Below the pieces are notes generated by a model. That model worked only from the letters and a program-made list of their open reading frames with translations, made no database searches and was not told the DNA's origin. A program made the position numbers and the translations under genes. From Phycisphaerae bacterium (GTDB taxonomy: Bacteria; Planctomycetota; Phycisphaerae; Phycisphaerales; SM1A02): a stretch of DNA of 64,000 nt. The stretch lies in contig JAEUIT010000025.1 in NCBI GenBank assembly GCA_016795035.1, positions 1 through 64,000 of the forward strand, written 5' to 3'. Positions 52,367 to 62,003 of this stretch are shown piece after piece; position 1 is the first letter of the stretch; the number at the start of each line of letters is the position of its first letter.

Positions 52367-54850
52367 ATGCTTGATATCGCGCCCGCCCTGGTCACGATCG
52401 GCACCGCCCTTGGCGTCGCGTGCGCGATCCTCGGCCTCGTTCCGCAGCGCGACGTCTCGACACCGCGATGCACGGCGTGCGGCGCGGAGATCGCCGCGGC
52501 GATCCTGAATGGCGAACACACCTGTTCTTGCGGCGCCGCGCTGTCCGGACAGGGGGCTGCGCGCTTTCGTCGTCGCTGGCGACCGCGCCTTGCGATTCTC
52601 GGAGGCGCGATCCTCATCGCGTCGCTCGCCCTCGCGTCGGTGACAACGAGCGTTCATGCGAGCGGCCTGGGCTGGCGGTCGGTCGCGCCCACGTGGCTCT
52701 ACGCGCGGATGATTGCGAGCGAGGATGGATCGCGCATCGATCTCGCGCTTCTTCGCTCTCGGCTGGCATCGGCGGATCGCGCGGAGCGGCAGCAGATCCT
52801 GAACGGGCTGCTCGACGCTGACCCTCAGCGCGGCGATCTCAAATGGAGCGTCAGCTACTGGCTGGATGATGCGATCGGCACTGACCGAGACCTGCGGCGC
52901 CGAGTGCTCGAATCTCGCCTGGCGAAGATCAGCATCCGGGTCCGCACGGAGAACGATGCGGAGCGAATCGAGCTGGGAAGTTCGCTCGATTCGCTCGTCT
53001 TCGTCCGAGTCGACGAAATCACCGTCGACGGAACTCCGGTCGAGTTCGCCCTTGATCCGGTCCCCGAAGGTCCAGTGCGCCGCTGGCTCGCTCTTAGTTC
53101 GCGCGGACTTCGGTTTCGAGTCAACGGACGGAGAATCGCCGAGACGAGCGTCGTCCGTGTGCGCGGAGAAGTCGCCGACTGCGGGCCGCTCTACGACGCC
53201 TCTCTCAAGGATCCGCTCATTCGCGAGCATGACGATCCTTCTGCGTGGGAACTCTCCTGTGCCACGGTGCCGCTTGACGGCGCAGCCACGTTTGCGGAAA
53301 GCCGTTCGCCCTCCGCATTCGGAACGGTCCAACCGCCCAATTCGCTTCGAAGTCGCTGGAGGGCGTTCGTCGGTCCGCAGCCGATGTCTCCAATGCCGGC
53401 GCCGATTGCGGCGTGCCGACAGTTCGGATGTCTCGCGGTCGGCGCGCTCGTCGGAGCGATCCTCGGCATCGGGCTTTTGACCGTTCGCGCCTTGACGGTG
53501 TCGCGATTCAGCGACCGCGCCGAGTGTGCATCGTGCGGATCGATCCTTCACGGCACGACTTCCTCGACTTGCTCCGAGTGCGGTCGCTCGCTCCTGAGTG
53601 CGGGTGCCGTTCGCTTCGCCGGCGTGCGGCCGGATCGGCTCGTCGGACGCGCGCTCGCCGCGGCCGTGATCGCCGCGGCCGTCGGCCTCGGCGCGTGGTT
53701 CGGCCCAACGCTGGCGACCAAGGCGTCGTTGTGGCGACAGGCCCAAGTGGCGTCGCCCGAAATGTACGCCGAGTGGCTCGCCGATCAGTACCTCCTGCCG
53801 GGTGCCCTCGTGCGCGGGGACAGCGCCATGAACGGCATCGGCAATGGCATCACCGAGCATGACTTCAAGCATCTCGGCATGGATGAAGAAACACTGCGCG
53901 GCGCGGTTCGAACCATCGCCGAGCGCTGGCGAACGGCGCCCGCCCTTCGCGTCGCCGAGACGTTCGAGCGGAAGCGAGTTCTTGCCGCGTACTGCGGTGC
54001 CCTCGGCCACGCGCTGCAGGACGCAGACGCTCGTGACGAGAAGCTGATGCGGAGTTACCTCGAATTGCTCGATGCCTACGGGTGGCCGGATATCGAGCTC
54101 CCGCTCTGCGCTTGCGAAGGTACGCCGCTCAAGATCGGTGGGCGTCTTTCCGAGATGCGCGCCGAGCTTGTCCTGCGCACGCGATCGCCCGGCGGCGACG
54201 AGGGACCGTGGCACCGCCTCTCGAAGAAGTCGTTCACGTTGGAGCCTTCCTTGAAGGCCGGCGACCATGCGTATGACATCGAATGGGGACTCGTGCTCCT
54301 GGACTTCGGGGAGATCGATCGGAACCTGACTGATGACGAAGTCGCGCAGAGGCTCGCGAAGTTCCCCATCCGGGGCGAGTGGAAGCGCACCGTCCGCGTG
54401 GTGCCCCTCGCCGACTGCGACAAGCCGGTCGTCGATCCGTCGCTCGATCCCTTCCACGCGGCGCCCTACTCGGTGATCGCCATCCGTCGCGTCGGGCCGC
54501 GAGACCTCATCTCGCTCTCCACGCGGTTCGACACGACCGGACTCGAGCCTCGCGGTCGGGTTGAACTTGATGTTTCGGAAGGCACCGCGGGAGCGACCCG
54601 CGTCATTGACCTTGGAATGAATGGCGGCGCGTGGGGATGGAACGGAATCGCCGCGTTGCCGGCGACCTTGCCCGAGTTCATCACCGCGAGGTTCATCCCG
54701 GAGTCGACCGACACGGCGAAGCCTGCGAACGCGGGCAAGAACCCGCTGCTCGTCTGGGCGCTTCCGGCCACGCTGAAGTACCGCTACCGAGGGATCGATC
54801 CCGAGCGAGGCTTCGAGATCTACGAGCTGGTGCGCGGCAACGAGGAGTGA
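52367..54850 (+). CDS. Duplicated zinc-ribbon membrane protein
   Basis: 827 residues with two similar halves. Each begins with a zinc ribbon (CTACGAEI to CSCG at about residues 35-55; CASCGSIL to CSECG at about 388-410) followed by one membrane helix (LAILGGAILIASLALASV; AAAVIAAAVGLGAWFG) and a large external domain. The first half also opens with a helix (LVTIGTALGVACAILGLV), and the halves are joined by FGCLAVGALVGAILGIGLL. The external parts contain EITVDGTPVEFALDPVPEG and LELLDAYGWPDIELPLC but no family that I know. Such 'double zinc ribbon' proteins are planctomycete-specific and may sense or package a ligand. No iterated motif inside. Confidence 0.82.
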   Translation: MLDIAPALVTIGTALGVACAILGLVPQRDVSTPRCTACGAEIAAAILNGEHTCSCGAALSGQGAARFRRRWRPRLAILGGAILIASLALASVTTSVHASGLGWRSVAPTWLYARMIASEDGSRIDLALLRSRLASADRAERQQILNGLLDADPQRGDLKWSVSYWLDDAIGTDRDLRRRVLESRLAKISIRVRTENDAERIELGSSLDSLVFVRVDEITVDGTPVEFALDPVPEGPVRRWLALSSRGLRFRVNGRRIAETSVVRVRGEVADCGPLYDASLKDPLIREHDDPSAWELSCATVPLDGAATFAESRSPSAFGTVQPPNSLRSRWRAFVGPQPMSPMPAPIAACRQFGCLAVGALVGAILGIGLLTVRALTVSRFSDRAECASCGSILHGTTSSTCSECGRSLLSAGAVRFAGVRPDRLVGRALAAAVIAAAVGLGAWFGPTLATKASLWRQAQVASPEMYAEWLADQYLLPGALVRGDSAMNGIGNGITEHDFKHLGMDEETLRGAVRTIAERWRTAPALRVAETFERKRVLAAYCGALGHALQDADARDEKLMRSYLELLDAYGWPDIELPLCACEGTPLKIGGRLSEMRAELVLRTRSPGGDEGPWHRLSKKSFTLEPSLKAGDHAYDIEWGLVLLDFGEIDRNLTDDEVAQRLAKFPIRGEWKRTVRVVPLADCDKPVVDPSLDPFHAAPYSVIAIRRVGPRDLISLSTRFDTTGLEPRGRVELDVSEGTAGATRVIDLGMNGGAWGWNGIAALPATLPEFITARFIPESTDTAKPANAGKNPLLVWALPATLKYRYRGIDPERGFEIYELVRGNEE

Positions 54851-54853
54851 GGC

Positions 54854-56089
54854 TCACGCACACGGTCCCCACGCGCCCAGCAGTGTGCCGAGATCGGCGC
54901 CGTCGGTCGTGCCGTTGCCGTCGATGTCGCCGACACCGGGGCCGCCCCAATTGCCTAACAGCGTGCCGAGGTCGGCGCCGTCGACCGTACCGTTGTCGTC
55001 GAGATCGGCCGGGCACGCGGGCGCGGGGGGATCGAGGATCACAGCGAACGCGGTCGTCGCGGCGCCGTTCCTCGCGATGCCGACGATCGTGTTGCCGTCG
55101 CTCGAGATGTCGAGCGGAAGCGCGAGCACCGTGTTTGCCGGAATCGTGACGCCACGATTCGTGAGCCAGGTGTTGAGGTTCACCATGCCGTCTTCGGGCG
55201 TCCAGATGAAGCTCTGGCCGAACGTCGCTGGGCCGGGGAACGGGCGATAGAAGAGGACGATGCGCGAGCCGTCGGCGTTCGACGCGACCGCCGCGCCGCG
55301 CCAGCCGGCCGTCGGCGCCGGGCCGATGTTGATGCCGCCGGTCGCCGCGCTCCAGCGCCACGCCTGGAACGAGTTCGCGCTCACGCCGTTGCCCACGGCC
55401 CACACGCCGTCGGCGGAGATGTCGCTCGCCTCGCCTAACACCGTCGCGGTCTGTCCGAGCTTGATGATCGTCTGCACGCCGTCGACCCACACCGCGCCCT
55501 GACGGAAGCCCGTCGACGCGTCTTGCCAGCCGGCGACCACGTTGCCGTCGAAGTCGACCGCGTTCGCGCGCGAGCTGCGGCCCGCGACCGTCGAGCCGAG
55601 ATCGAATGTGCCTTTGCCTTCCGACCACTGCGTCGCATGCGCATTCGCGCACGACAGCCAGCCAAGACCGACGACCGCCGTGCCGTCGCCCGAGATGCCC
55701 CAACCCGACGACGTCTCCGTGCTGCACGGCGCGCCGATGCCGCCGAGCGGCGTGCCGATGGCGGCCACCGTGTCATAGAAGCCCATCTCGTAGAAGCCGC
55801 TGAAGTCATCGAGCAGCGTGAACGCGACGCGCGTGCCGTCGTCCGAGATCGACGCCTCGCCGCCGACCGCGTTGCCGGGCGACACGCCGCCGATGAACTG
55901 CACCCCGCCGGAGGCGGTCCAGATCCAGTACGGCGCACCGGCCGCGCCGTAGCCCGCGACCGTTCCGTTGTTCGCCGCGCCGGACGCCGTCAGGCCGTTG
56001 CCGATCGCGTAATAGGTGCCGCCTCCGGGAGCGCTGGGGGAGGCAAGGGCTGCAACGGCGATCGCGAGTCCGATGGGGAACAACTTCAT
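54854..56089 (-). CDS. Secreted HAF-like propeller with dockerin-like tail
   Basis: 411 residues from the ATG at 56089 (GGAG nine bases upstream); the frame is open to 56815 but that stretch is antisense to the next gene. Signal: MKLFPIGLAIAVAALASPS. Repeats include YYAIGNGLTASGAANNGTVA, GEASISDDGTRVAFTLLDD, GWGISGDGTAVVGLGWLS, DFDGNVVAGW, DISADGVWAVGNG and DISSDGNTIVGIARNG, the HAF-type blade pattern. The dockerin-like pair starts near residue 356. Its stop and that of the zinc-ribbon gene are three bases apart (TGAGGCTCA), forming a small palindrome. Confidence 0.85.
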   Translation of the reverse strand: MKLFPIGLAIAVAALASPSAPGGGTYYAIGNGLTASGAANNGTVAGYGAAGAPYWIWTASGGVQFIGGVSPGNAVGGEASISDDGTRVAFTLLDDFSGFYEMGFYDTVAAIGTPLGGIGAPCSTETSSGWGISGDGTAVVGLGWLSCANAHATQWSEGKGTFDLGSTVAGRSSRANAVDFDGNVVAGWQDASTGFRQGAVWVDGVQTIIKLGQTATVLGEASDISADGVWAVGNGVSANSFQAWRWSAATGGINIGPAPTAGWRGAAVASNADGSRIVLFYRPFPGPATFGQSFIWTPEDGMVNLNTWLTNRGVTIPANTVLALPLDISSDGNTIVGIARNGAATTAFAVILDPPAPACPADLDDNGTVDGADLGTLLGNWGGPGVGDIDGNGTTDGADLGTLLGAWGPCA

Positions 56090-56190
56090 GACGGACGCTC
56101 CAAGGAGTGATTGAGATGAGGGCACTGGACGGACGTTCGTAGCGTACGGCGCGAGGGCGGAGCCGCAAGCGCGAATGCGGGCGGTCGTCG

Positions 56191-58371
56191 TCACTGTTCG
56201 AGCGTTCGTTTGAGCGCTTCGACCGCAGGATCGGGCTGCGCGTCGCCGTTCCGCTTCGTCAAGGAATCGCGGCCTTCGAAGAGGGGAAGGAGCGTTTCCG
56301 CCCACGCCCGTCGCGCAGCCTTGTCGGTGATGGCGCTCGCGAGCTCCTTCAGGAATGCGGCGAAGTCCTGCGCCGCGCGACGCGCCGGCTGACCCGTGCC
56401 CATGGCGCGCGCAGGCTCGGCGAGATACGCCTCGACGGCGGCCCGTGAGCGGGCGACAAGCTCGTCGTTGCCGCCGATCGCGAGCCATGTGCGGGCGAGG
56501 AGCTTCGCGTTGTCGCACGACTGGCGCTCGAGCGCCGTCGCGAGCTCGCGCGCCTCGTCGGGTGTCGTCGGAGCTGCAACGGCGAGCGCCCGCGCGTGGA
56601 AGCGATCGCGCGCGGTGGAGCGATAGAGGGCCGGAATCTCCGCGTTGCCGAACGCGGCCTCGGCGGTATCCGCGAGGGCGATCGCGGCGCGCCAATCGGG
56701 CGCCGCGGCCGCGGCTGCGTCGATCGCCGCGATGGCGAACGGGGTGCGCTCGAGCGACGCCTTGAGATACGCCTCCGCCGCCGCAGTCTTCTCCTCGGCG
56801 GGCAGGCGATCCCACATGCGGCGCAGGACGAGCGCCTCGACGAACGACGCAGGATCGTCATTCACGGCCCACGCGACCGACTGGTGATAGACCATCGGGC
56901 GACGGCCGCCGACGTCGTCGTAGTTCCATCCCGCGTGCACGGTCGTGACCTCGTCGCCGCCGGTCGCGTATTGGCCGCCGACGCAGCGGAAGTCGCCGGT
57001 CTTCGGATCGCGTTCCATCAGGACGATCGCGCAGTGGCCAGGCTGGCCCGCGGTCGACGCCGGCACACCGGCGATGCGATAGGTGCGGGCGCCGATGTTG
57101 CCCATCGTGCCGCACACGCCGCCGTCCTTCCACATCATCTGGATCGAGCCATAGTCGAAGGCGAACGGACTCAGGCGCCGTGCCGACTGCATGTCGAACT
57201 GCTGCGCGATGCCGCCCGTGTATTCGCCGTACGTGCGGAACTCGTCGTGGTCGCGGAGACGGAGCCAGATCTCCTCGCGCTCGCGCAGCGGCTGGTCATC
57301 GGCGGCAAGCATGATGAGAATCGGCCACGGCGCGGTGAGCGGGAACATCGGCCACGCGTGCTCGCGCGGAGCCCCGTCGACGGAGGCCGAGAGTCGCTCG
57401 CGATCGTTGCGGATGAACCATGCCATCGACTCGCTCGCGGTGGGCGCCGCGTCGCGCTCCTTCGGCATGCGGCCCTTCGCCTGGTACGCCGCATAGAAGA
57501 GGTCGTGCGCCGCCTTGATGCGCCTCCGAAGCTCCTGGTCCTTGACCTCGTCGACGCCGAACCAGTGCACCGCGCGATCGCCGCAGTCGATCGTGACGTC
57601 GGGATGGCCATGCGCCGCCATGTACGCGTTGAACTCCTGTTGCAGCTCGCGCGAGGCGATCACGTCGGCCGCAACGACTCCGCGTTGCACCTTCTTCATC
57701 ACCGTCACGGCCTTGCCGCGCGGCTTCGCGACGCCGCGCTCGTCGTATTCGAGCGGCGGCAATTCCTTCGTCGGAACCTCGACCTCGATGGGGGCGTGAT
57801 CCTCGAGGAAGTTGATGATGTGATCGTCGCGATCGAGCGTGCGCGAGGTGTCCTTCGTGTTCACCGGCACCCGCGGATCGCCGGGAATCGCGAGCGCAAG
57901 CGGATCGCGAGGTTGCACGCTCGGAAGGCGCTTCGCCGGCTTCGCGCCGTCGGCGTCGTTCCACGGCGTGCCGGCGCTCGTCCGCTGCGCGTACGAATCC
58001 TGCATCGCGAAGGCGATCGCAAGGTCGGGATAGTCGCGGCGGACGACGTCTTCGCCGAGATCGATCTCGAGCGAGCGGAGCGCGAGGAGGACCGGCAGCG
58101 GATCGGCGCGGCAGCCGAAGACGGAGAGGCGGCGCGTGGGATCGGCGTCGATCCACGCCAGGAAATCGGCGGGGAGGCTGATGCCCTCCGCGTTGCAGCG
58201 TGCGAGCGTGGCAGCGCGCGTCGCGTCGACGTAGGCGCCGAGCGCCGCGTCGGACCAGCGATCGTCCGACGCGACCGCCGCGGTGGGCGAAGGGGATTGG
58301 GCTGCCGAACACGTCGGCGATGCGACGACGAGGGACGCAACGATGGAGACGCAGAGGGACGCAGGGATCAC
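56191..58371 (-). CDS. Secreted protein with transglutaminase-like domain
   Basis: 726 residues from the GTG at 58371, chosen because it opens a signal (LCVSIVASLVVASPTCSAA) and avoids overlap with the next gene; an earlier ATG at 58473 is possible. The centre has GGVCGTMGNIGARTYRIAGV and GQPGHCAIVLMERDP, a Cys-then-His arrangement like the transglutaminase/papain-like fold, followed by VYHQSVAWAVNDDPASFVEA. The C-terminal 200 residues are TPR-like helices (ARELATALERQSCDNAKLLA). Might crosslink or cleave extracellular proteins. Family uncertain. Confidence 0.75.
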   Translation of the reverse strand: MIPASLCVSIVASLVVASPTCSAAQSPSPTAAVASDDRWSDAALGAYVDATRAATLARCNAEGISLPADFLAWIDADPTRRLSVFGCRADPLPVLLALRSLEIDLGEDVVRRDYPDLAIAFAMQDSYAQRTSAGTPWNDADGAKPAKRLPSVQPRDPLALAIPGDPRVPVNTKDTSRTLDRDDHIINFLEDHAPIEVEVPTKELPPLEYDERGVAKPRGKAVTVMKKVQRGVVAADVIASRELQQEFNAYMAAHGHPDVTIDCGDRAVHWFGVDEVKDQELRRRIKAAHDLFYAAYQAKGRMPKERDAAPTASESMAWFIRNDRERLSASVDGAPREHAWPMFPLTAPWPILIMLAADDQPLREREEIWLRLRDHDEFRTYGEYTGGIAQQFDMQSARRLSPFAFDYGSIQMMWKDGGVCGTMGNIGARTYRIAGVPASTAGQPGHCAIVLMERDPKTGDFRCVGGQYATGGDEVTTVHAGWNYDDVGGRRPMVYHQSVAWAVNDDPASFVEALVLRRMWDRLPAEEKTAAAEAYLKASLERTPFAIAAIDAAAAAAPDWRAAIALADTAEAAFGNAEIPALYRSTARDRFHARALAVAAPTTPDEARELATALERQSCDNAKLLARTWLAIGGNDELVARSRAAVEAYLAEPARAMGTGQPARRAAQDFAAFLKELASAITDKAARRAWAETLLPLFEGRDSLTKRNGDAQPDPAVEALKRTLEQ

Positions 58372-58426
58372 GCCGAAACTGTAACGGCTCGACGTCGACG
58401 CTCGCACGTCGCGCCGGTCCCGCTCG

Positions 58427-60220
58427 TCAGCGCCAGAAGTAATGCCAGGCCGCGTCGAGTTCCGTGGACGCACCAGGCTCGAGATCGACGCGCCACGTGA
58501 AGCGCGCCGCGCCGTTCAGCCGATGCCAATAGAAGGGCCAGTTGAAGTTCTCCCACCAGCGCACGCCGTCGGTCGCGACGAAGTCTGCGGCGTAGACGTT
58601 GAGCGCCGTCGACTCGCCGCCTTGCCCGACCGAGGTCGGAAGTCCGAGCGCGAGCTTGCGCACCTCGATGTGCGCCGCGTGCGTCTTGTGGTTCCTCAAC
58701 GTTGCCTTGAAGCCGATGTCGATGCGCGCGAAGCGATCGGATTGCCACGTGACGCCGTTCGGATCGCGACCGGTCTCCTCCTCGCTCGTACGGACGGCGA
58801 TGTCGAGTGCGGCGCCGATGTCGAGGTCGACTCGCGCGCCGGGAGAGGCGTACGTCATGAGCCCCTGCGCGAGCGTTCGGCCGTCCTTGAGGACGAGCGC
58901 CGGCGCCGTCGTGAGCGGGAAGCCACGATCGTTGTCGTTCGTGAGTCGAAGGATCGTGCGCGCGATCGGCCGTGCCTGCGCCTCGGCGATCGAGCGGAGC
59001 ACGTTCGGGTCGACGCTGGCGAGCGTCGAGGTCGGCGGAGATGCCGGGAGGTCAAGTCGATACAGCGTCTCCGCGGGCACGTCGTACGCAGTGATCGGCA
59101 CCACCATGCGCGCGCCTTTCGGCAAGTGCACGTCGCGAAGCGTGAAGACGAAGAGATCCTCGGTGCGTTCCGACGCCGCGAAGCCCTCGATCGTCGCGTC
59201 AGGCTCGACACCGCCCACGCGGCGCTCGCCCATGCGCGTGGTCTGGCCCATGATCGCGTTGCCGAACATGGCGCCCGTGTTGCCGTCGGTGGCGCGGCGG
59301 AAGAAGAGGCCAAGTTCGTTGAGCGACTCGCGCAGCGCCATCGGATCGGGGGTCTGCGAGAAGGCAAAGGACGGTGCGCCGATCGCGAGATGGACGATCG
59401 CGCCGTCGAGATCGGCGAGCTCATTGATCAACGTGCCCTGTAGTTCGACGTGCGCCTTGTTGCCCTCGAGCATGGTCACCCGGTACGACGGGATCCAGCG
59501 AAGCCCTCGCTCGAGGTACATGATCGAGATCGGCGTCGGTGCGGGCGCGGCCGTTCCCCAGTCAAGCGCGATCGTCATGCGCTCCTCGTCGCGCGGCGCC
59601 GGGAACGTCAGCGAGGGCGCGCCGCCGAGAAACGTGATGTCCTGAAGCGACGAGGTCGGAACGGCGAGGACGTCGTCGCCTTCCGCGAGGAGCGCGGTGA
59701 GAGTTGGCGACGCCGGCGGCAACGCCGCGCGGGACGACCACCGCGCCGCAGGTTCCTCGGCACGGGGCGGTGCGGATTCGATGAGGCGCGTCAAGGTCGC
59801 CGTTCGAGCCATCTCGTCGTTTCCGATGCGGAAGCGGATGGTTCGACCGACATTCGCGCGGAGGAGATCCTCGATCGACGTTGCAGCCGTCGGTGCCGAC
59901 GTCTCGAGCGCCTCCACGCGCACCGAGCGGACGGGCGCCGCGCCGTCGGATTTGACCCAGAAGGTGCCCATCGTCGCCCGGGGGATCTCGTCGAGAATGA
60001 AGGCGCCGCTCTTTGTCGGTGCGAGCGAGCCGGAGCGAAGGACGATGGCGTGTCCGTCCTTGAACGAGGTCACTTCGCGAATCGGAAGGGATCGGGCGGC
60101 GGCGACGTCGTCGGCGAGCGCCGTGCCCGCCGGCAGGAAGAGCGCGCCGAGGATGCCCGATGCGACGAGGAGTGCGGATCGGGCGGACGGGCGGGCGAAG
60201 TCGATCACGTGCGTATGCAT
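58427..60220 (-). CDS. DUF4139-like secreted protein
   Basis: 597 residues from the ATG at 60220; the longer frame to 60739 is antisense to the methyltransferase gene. Signal: ALLVASGILGALFLPAGTAL. The body has IREVTSFKDGHAIVLRSGS, VLAVPTSSLQDITFLGG, TPISIMYLERGLRWIPSYRV, LQGTLINELADLDGAIVHL and DLDIGAALDIAVRTS, matching the mixed beta/coiled-coil DUF4139 (mucoidy inhibitor A-like) family. Such proteins are secreted and of unknown function. 55 bases upstream of the transglutaminase-like gene, probably one transcript. Confidence 0.78.
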   Translation of the reverse strand: MHTHVIDFARPSARSALLVASGILGALFLPAGTALADDVAAARSLPIREVTSFKDGHAIVLRSGSLAPTKSGAFILDEIPRATMGTFWVKSDGAAPVRSVRVEALETSAPTAATSIEDLLRANVGRTIRFRIGNDEMARTATLTRLIESAPPRAEEPAARWSSRAALPPASPTLTALLAEGDDVLAVPTSSLQDITFLGGAPSLTFPAPRDEERMTIALDWGTAAPAPTPISIMYLERGLRWIPSYRVTMLEGNKAHVELQGTLINELADLDGAIVHLAIGAPSFAFSQTPDPMALRESLNELGLFFRRATDGNTGAMFGNAIMGQTTRMGERRVGGVEPDATIEGFAASERTEDLFVFTLRDVHLPKGARMVVPITAYDVPAETLYRLDLPASPPTSTLASVDPNVLRSIAEAQARPIARTILRLTNDNDRGFPLTTAPALVLKDGRTLAQGLMTYASPGARVDLDIGAALDIAVRTSEEETGRDPNGVTWQSDRFARIDIGFKATLRNHKTHAAHIEVRKLALGLPTSVGQGGESTALNVYAADFVATDGVRWWENFNWPFYWHRLNGAARFTWRVDLEPGASTELDAAWHYFWR

Positions 60221-60403
60221 GGCGTTCACCGTACTGAGGTCAGGCGGCCCCTGTGTCTCACGTGTGTCACGAGAGGCATCGCGCGAGGCGCGACGGCCGA
60301 CAACGTCGCTTCCCTGCGACGCATTTCCTTCTTCGTGACCTGCAACGGTGACCGGCCGACGACCACGTGGGGGGCAGCTCGCGCGTTGGGGTATGCTCGC
60401 CGC

Positions 60404-61495
60404 ATGACGCTGCGGAACGACACGCGGGAGAAGGGGCCGACGCCCGCACCGATGGAAGGCGGTGGCGCGTACAACCGGCACTCGCAGGTGCAGGCCTCGG
60501 GGCTCGAGCCCGCGGTCGAATGGCTCGTCGAGGCGGCGCGGCGCGTGGCGATTCCTCCGTCCCCGGCCGTGCCCGTGGTCGCCGACTGGGGATCGTCGCA
60601 AGGGCGGAACTCGATGCGTCCGATGCGCTCCGCGTTGCAGGCGCTGCGCGAGCGGGCCGGCGCCGATCGCGCGATCGTCGTCGCGCATACGGACCTCCCG
60701 GGGAACGACTTCGCCGGGCTCTTCCGTACGCTCGACCATGATCCCGCGAGCTATCTCCGAAGCGACCCCTCCGCGTTTCCGGTGGCCGTCGGACGGTCGT
60801 TCTACGGCCCGACGCTTCCGCCTCGAACGGTGAGCCTTGGCTGGAGTTCGTGGGCCGTGCAGTGGCTCAGCCGGCAGCCGTGCGAGATTCCGGATCAGGT
60901 GCAGGTGGCGTACTCCCGGAACGCGGAGGCCCGCGCCGCGTATGAGGCGCAGGCGGCGTCCGACTGGCGAGCCTTTCTCGACGCACGCGCGCTCGAGCTG
61001 CTGCCCGGCGGCGGCATGGTCGTCCTGACGATGGCGATCGACGACGACGGCGCGTTCGGCTACCGCGAGCTCCTCGACGCGATGTACGACGCGCTCGTCG
61101 AGATGTCAGCATGCGGAGCGATCACGCCCGACGAGCTGCGGCACATGGCGATTCCGACCGTGGCCCGAAGCGCGAAGGACGTCGCGCGGCCGTTCGACCA
61201 GGCCGGTCGCTGCGGTGACCTGCGCCTCCGCCGCACCGAGGTCTTTCTCGCCGCCGACCGGATCTACGACGAGTTCGAGGCCTCGCGCGACGCTCAGGCG
61301 TTCGGACGTGCGTGGGCGGCGTTCTCGCGGGCCAGTGTCTTTCCGACGCTTGCAGGCTCGCTCGATGCCTCGGGCGACGCGACCCGCGTCGCGGCGTTCA
61401 TGGACGCGCTCGAGACGAGCCTCGCGGAGCGGCTCGCGGCGGCACCGGTGCGCATGCGCATTCCGCTCGTCCGCGCCGAGATCGATCGCGTCTGA
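60404..61495 (+). CDS. SABATH-type SAM-dependent carboxyl methyltransferase
   Basis: 363 residues from the ATG at 60404. The plant-type SABATH pattern is clear: YNRHSQVQASGLEPAVEW at the start, VVADWGSSQGRNSM (SAM motif I, near residue 60), FPVAVGRSFYGPTLPPRTVS, GWSSWAVQWLSRQP, LPGGGMVVLTMAID and YDEFEASRDAQAFGR. In plants these enzymes methylate carboxyl groups of salicylate, jasmonate, indole acetate or gibberellins. Bacterial homologues are uncommon, and the substrate here is unknown. It is alone on its strand, 12 bases from the convergent acetyltransferase, and a TrmB-type regulator lies 1.6 kb away. Confidence 0.88.
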   Translation: MTLRNDTREKGPTPAPMEGGGAYNRHSQVQASGLEPAVEWLVEAARRVAIPPSPAVPVVADWGSSQGRNSMRPMRSALQALRERAGADRAIVVAHTDLPGNDFAGLFRTLDHDPASYLRSDPSAFPVAVGRSFYGPTLPPRTVSLGWSSWAVQWLSRQPCEIPDQVQVAYSRNAEARAAYEAQAASDWRAFLDARALELLPGGGMVVLTMAIDDDGAFGYRELLDAMYDALVEMSACGAITPDELRHMAIPTVARSAKDVARPFDQAGRCGDLRLRRTEVFLAADRIYDEFEASRDAQAFGRAWAAFSRASVFPTLAGSLDASGDATRVAAFMDALETSLAERLAAAPVRMRIPLVRAEIDRV

Positions 61496-61507
61496 CGGCT
61501 CGTCGCG

Positions 61508-61960
61508 TCAGGTCCCTCGCGCCTGCAACGCGGAGTCTTGCCAGACGGAGTTCGGCGCGACGCGCTCCATCCAGCGCCCCGGCTTGACCGGCGCATAGCC
61601 GAACTTCTCGTAGAGGCCGTGCGCGTCGCGTGTCGCGAGGCACCAGCGGCGCAACGTGCCCAAGTCGGGGTGACCATGCAACGCGTCGAGCAGCTGCCGC
61701 GCGATTCCGAGGCCGCGACAGTCCTCGACCACCGCGACGTCGCAGAGCCACGCGAACGTCGCACGGTCGGTGACCACGCGCGCGAGGCCGACGGTGCGTC
61801 GCGCCTCGTCGTCGATCGCGACGGCGGTGATGCTGTTCGCGAGCGCGGCCTCCACCACGTCGCGCCGAATCGCCGGCGACCAGTAGGTGCCCGCGAGGAT
61901 CGCGTGGATGGCGTCGAGGTCGTGGTCGCGCGGATCGAGCGAGATACGAATCGTCGGCAT
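61508..61960 (-). CDS. GNAT-family N-acetyltransferase
   Basis: 150 residues from the ATG at 61960; the frame is open upstream to 62125 but there it lies over the propeller gene's tail. Recognised from ITAVAIDDEARRTVGLARVV, DRATFAWLCDVAVVEDCRG, LGIARQLLDALHGHPDLGTL (the acetyl-CoA loop) and DAHGLYEKFGYAPV. Typical length for a small GNAT. Its stop and that of the methyltransferase lie in a small palindrome (CTGACG 61492-61497, CGTCAG 61506-61511). Confidence 0.88.
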   Translation of the reverse strand: MPTIRISLDPRDHDLDAIHAILAGTYWSPAIRRDVVEAALANSITAVAIDDEARRTVGLARVVTDRATFAWLCDVAVVEDCRGLGIARQLLDALHGHPDLGTLRRWCLATRDAHGLYEKFGYAPVKPGRWMERVAPNSVWQDSALQARGT

Positions 61961-62003
61961 GCGGGGATTGTGACGCGGCCCGGAGACCGTGCACGACCCG
62001 ACG

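Noticed and set aside
56596..58500. Plus-strand frame of 634 codons
   Set aside because: Opposite the transglutaminase-like gene, Arg/His-rich, with no known motif.
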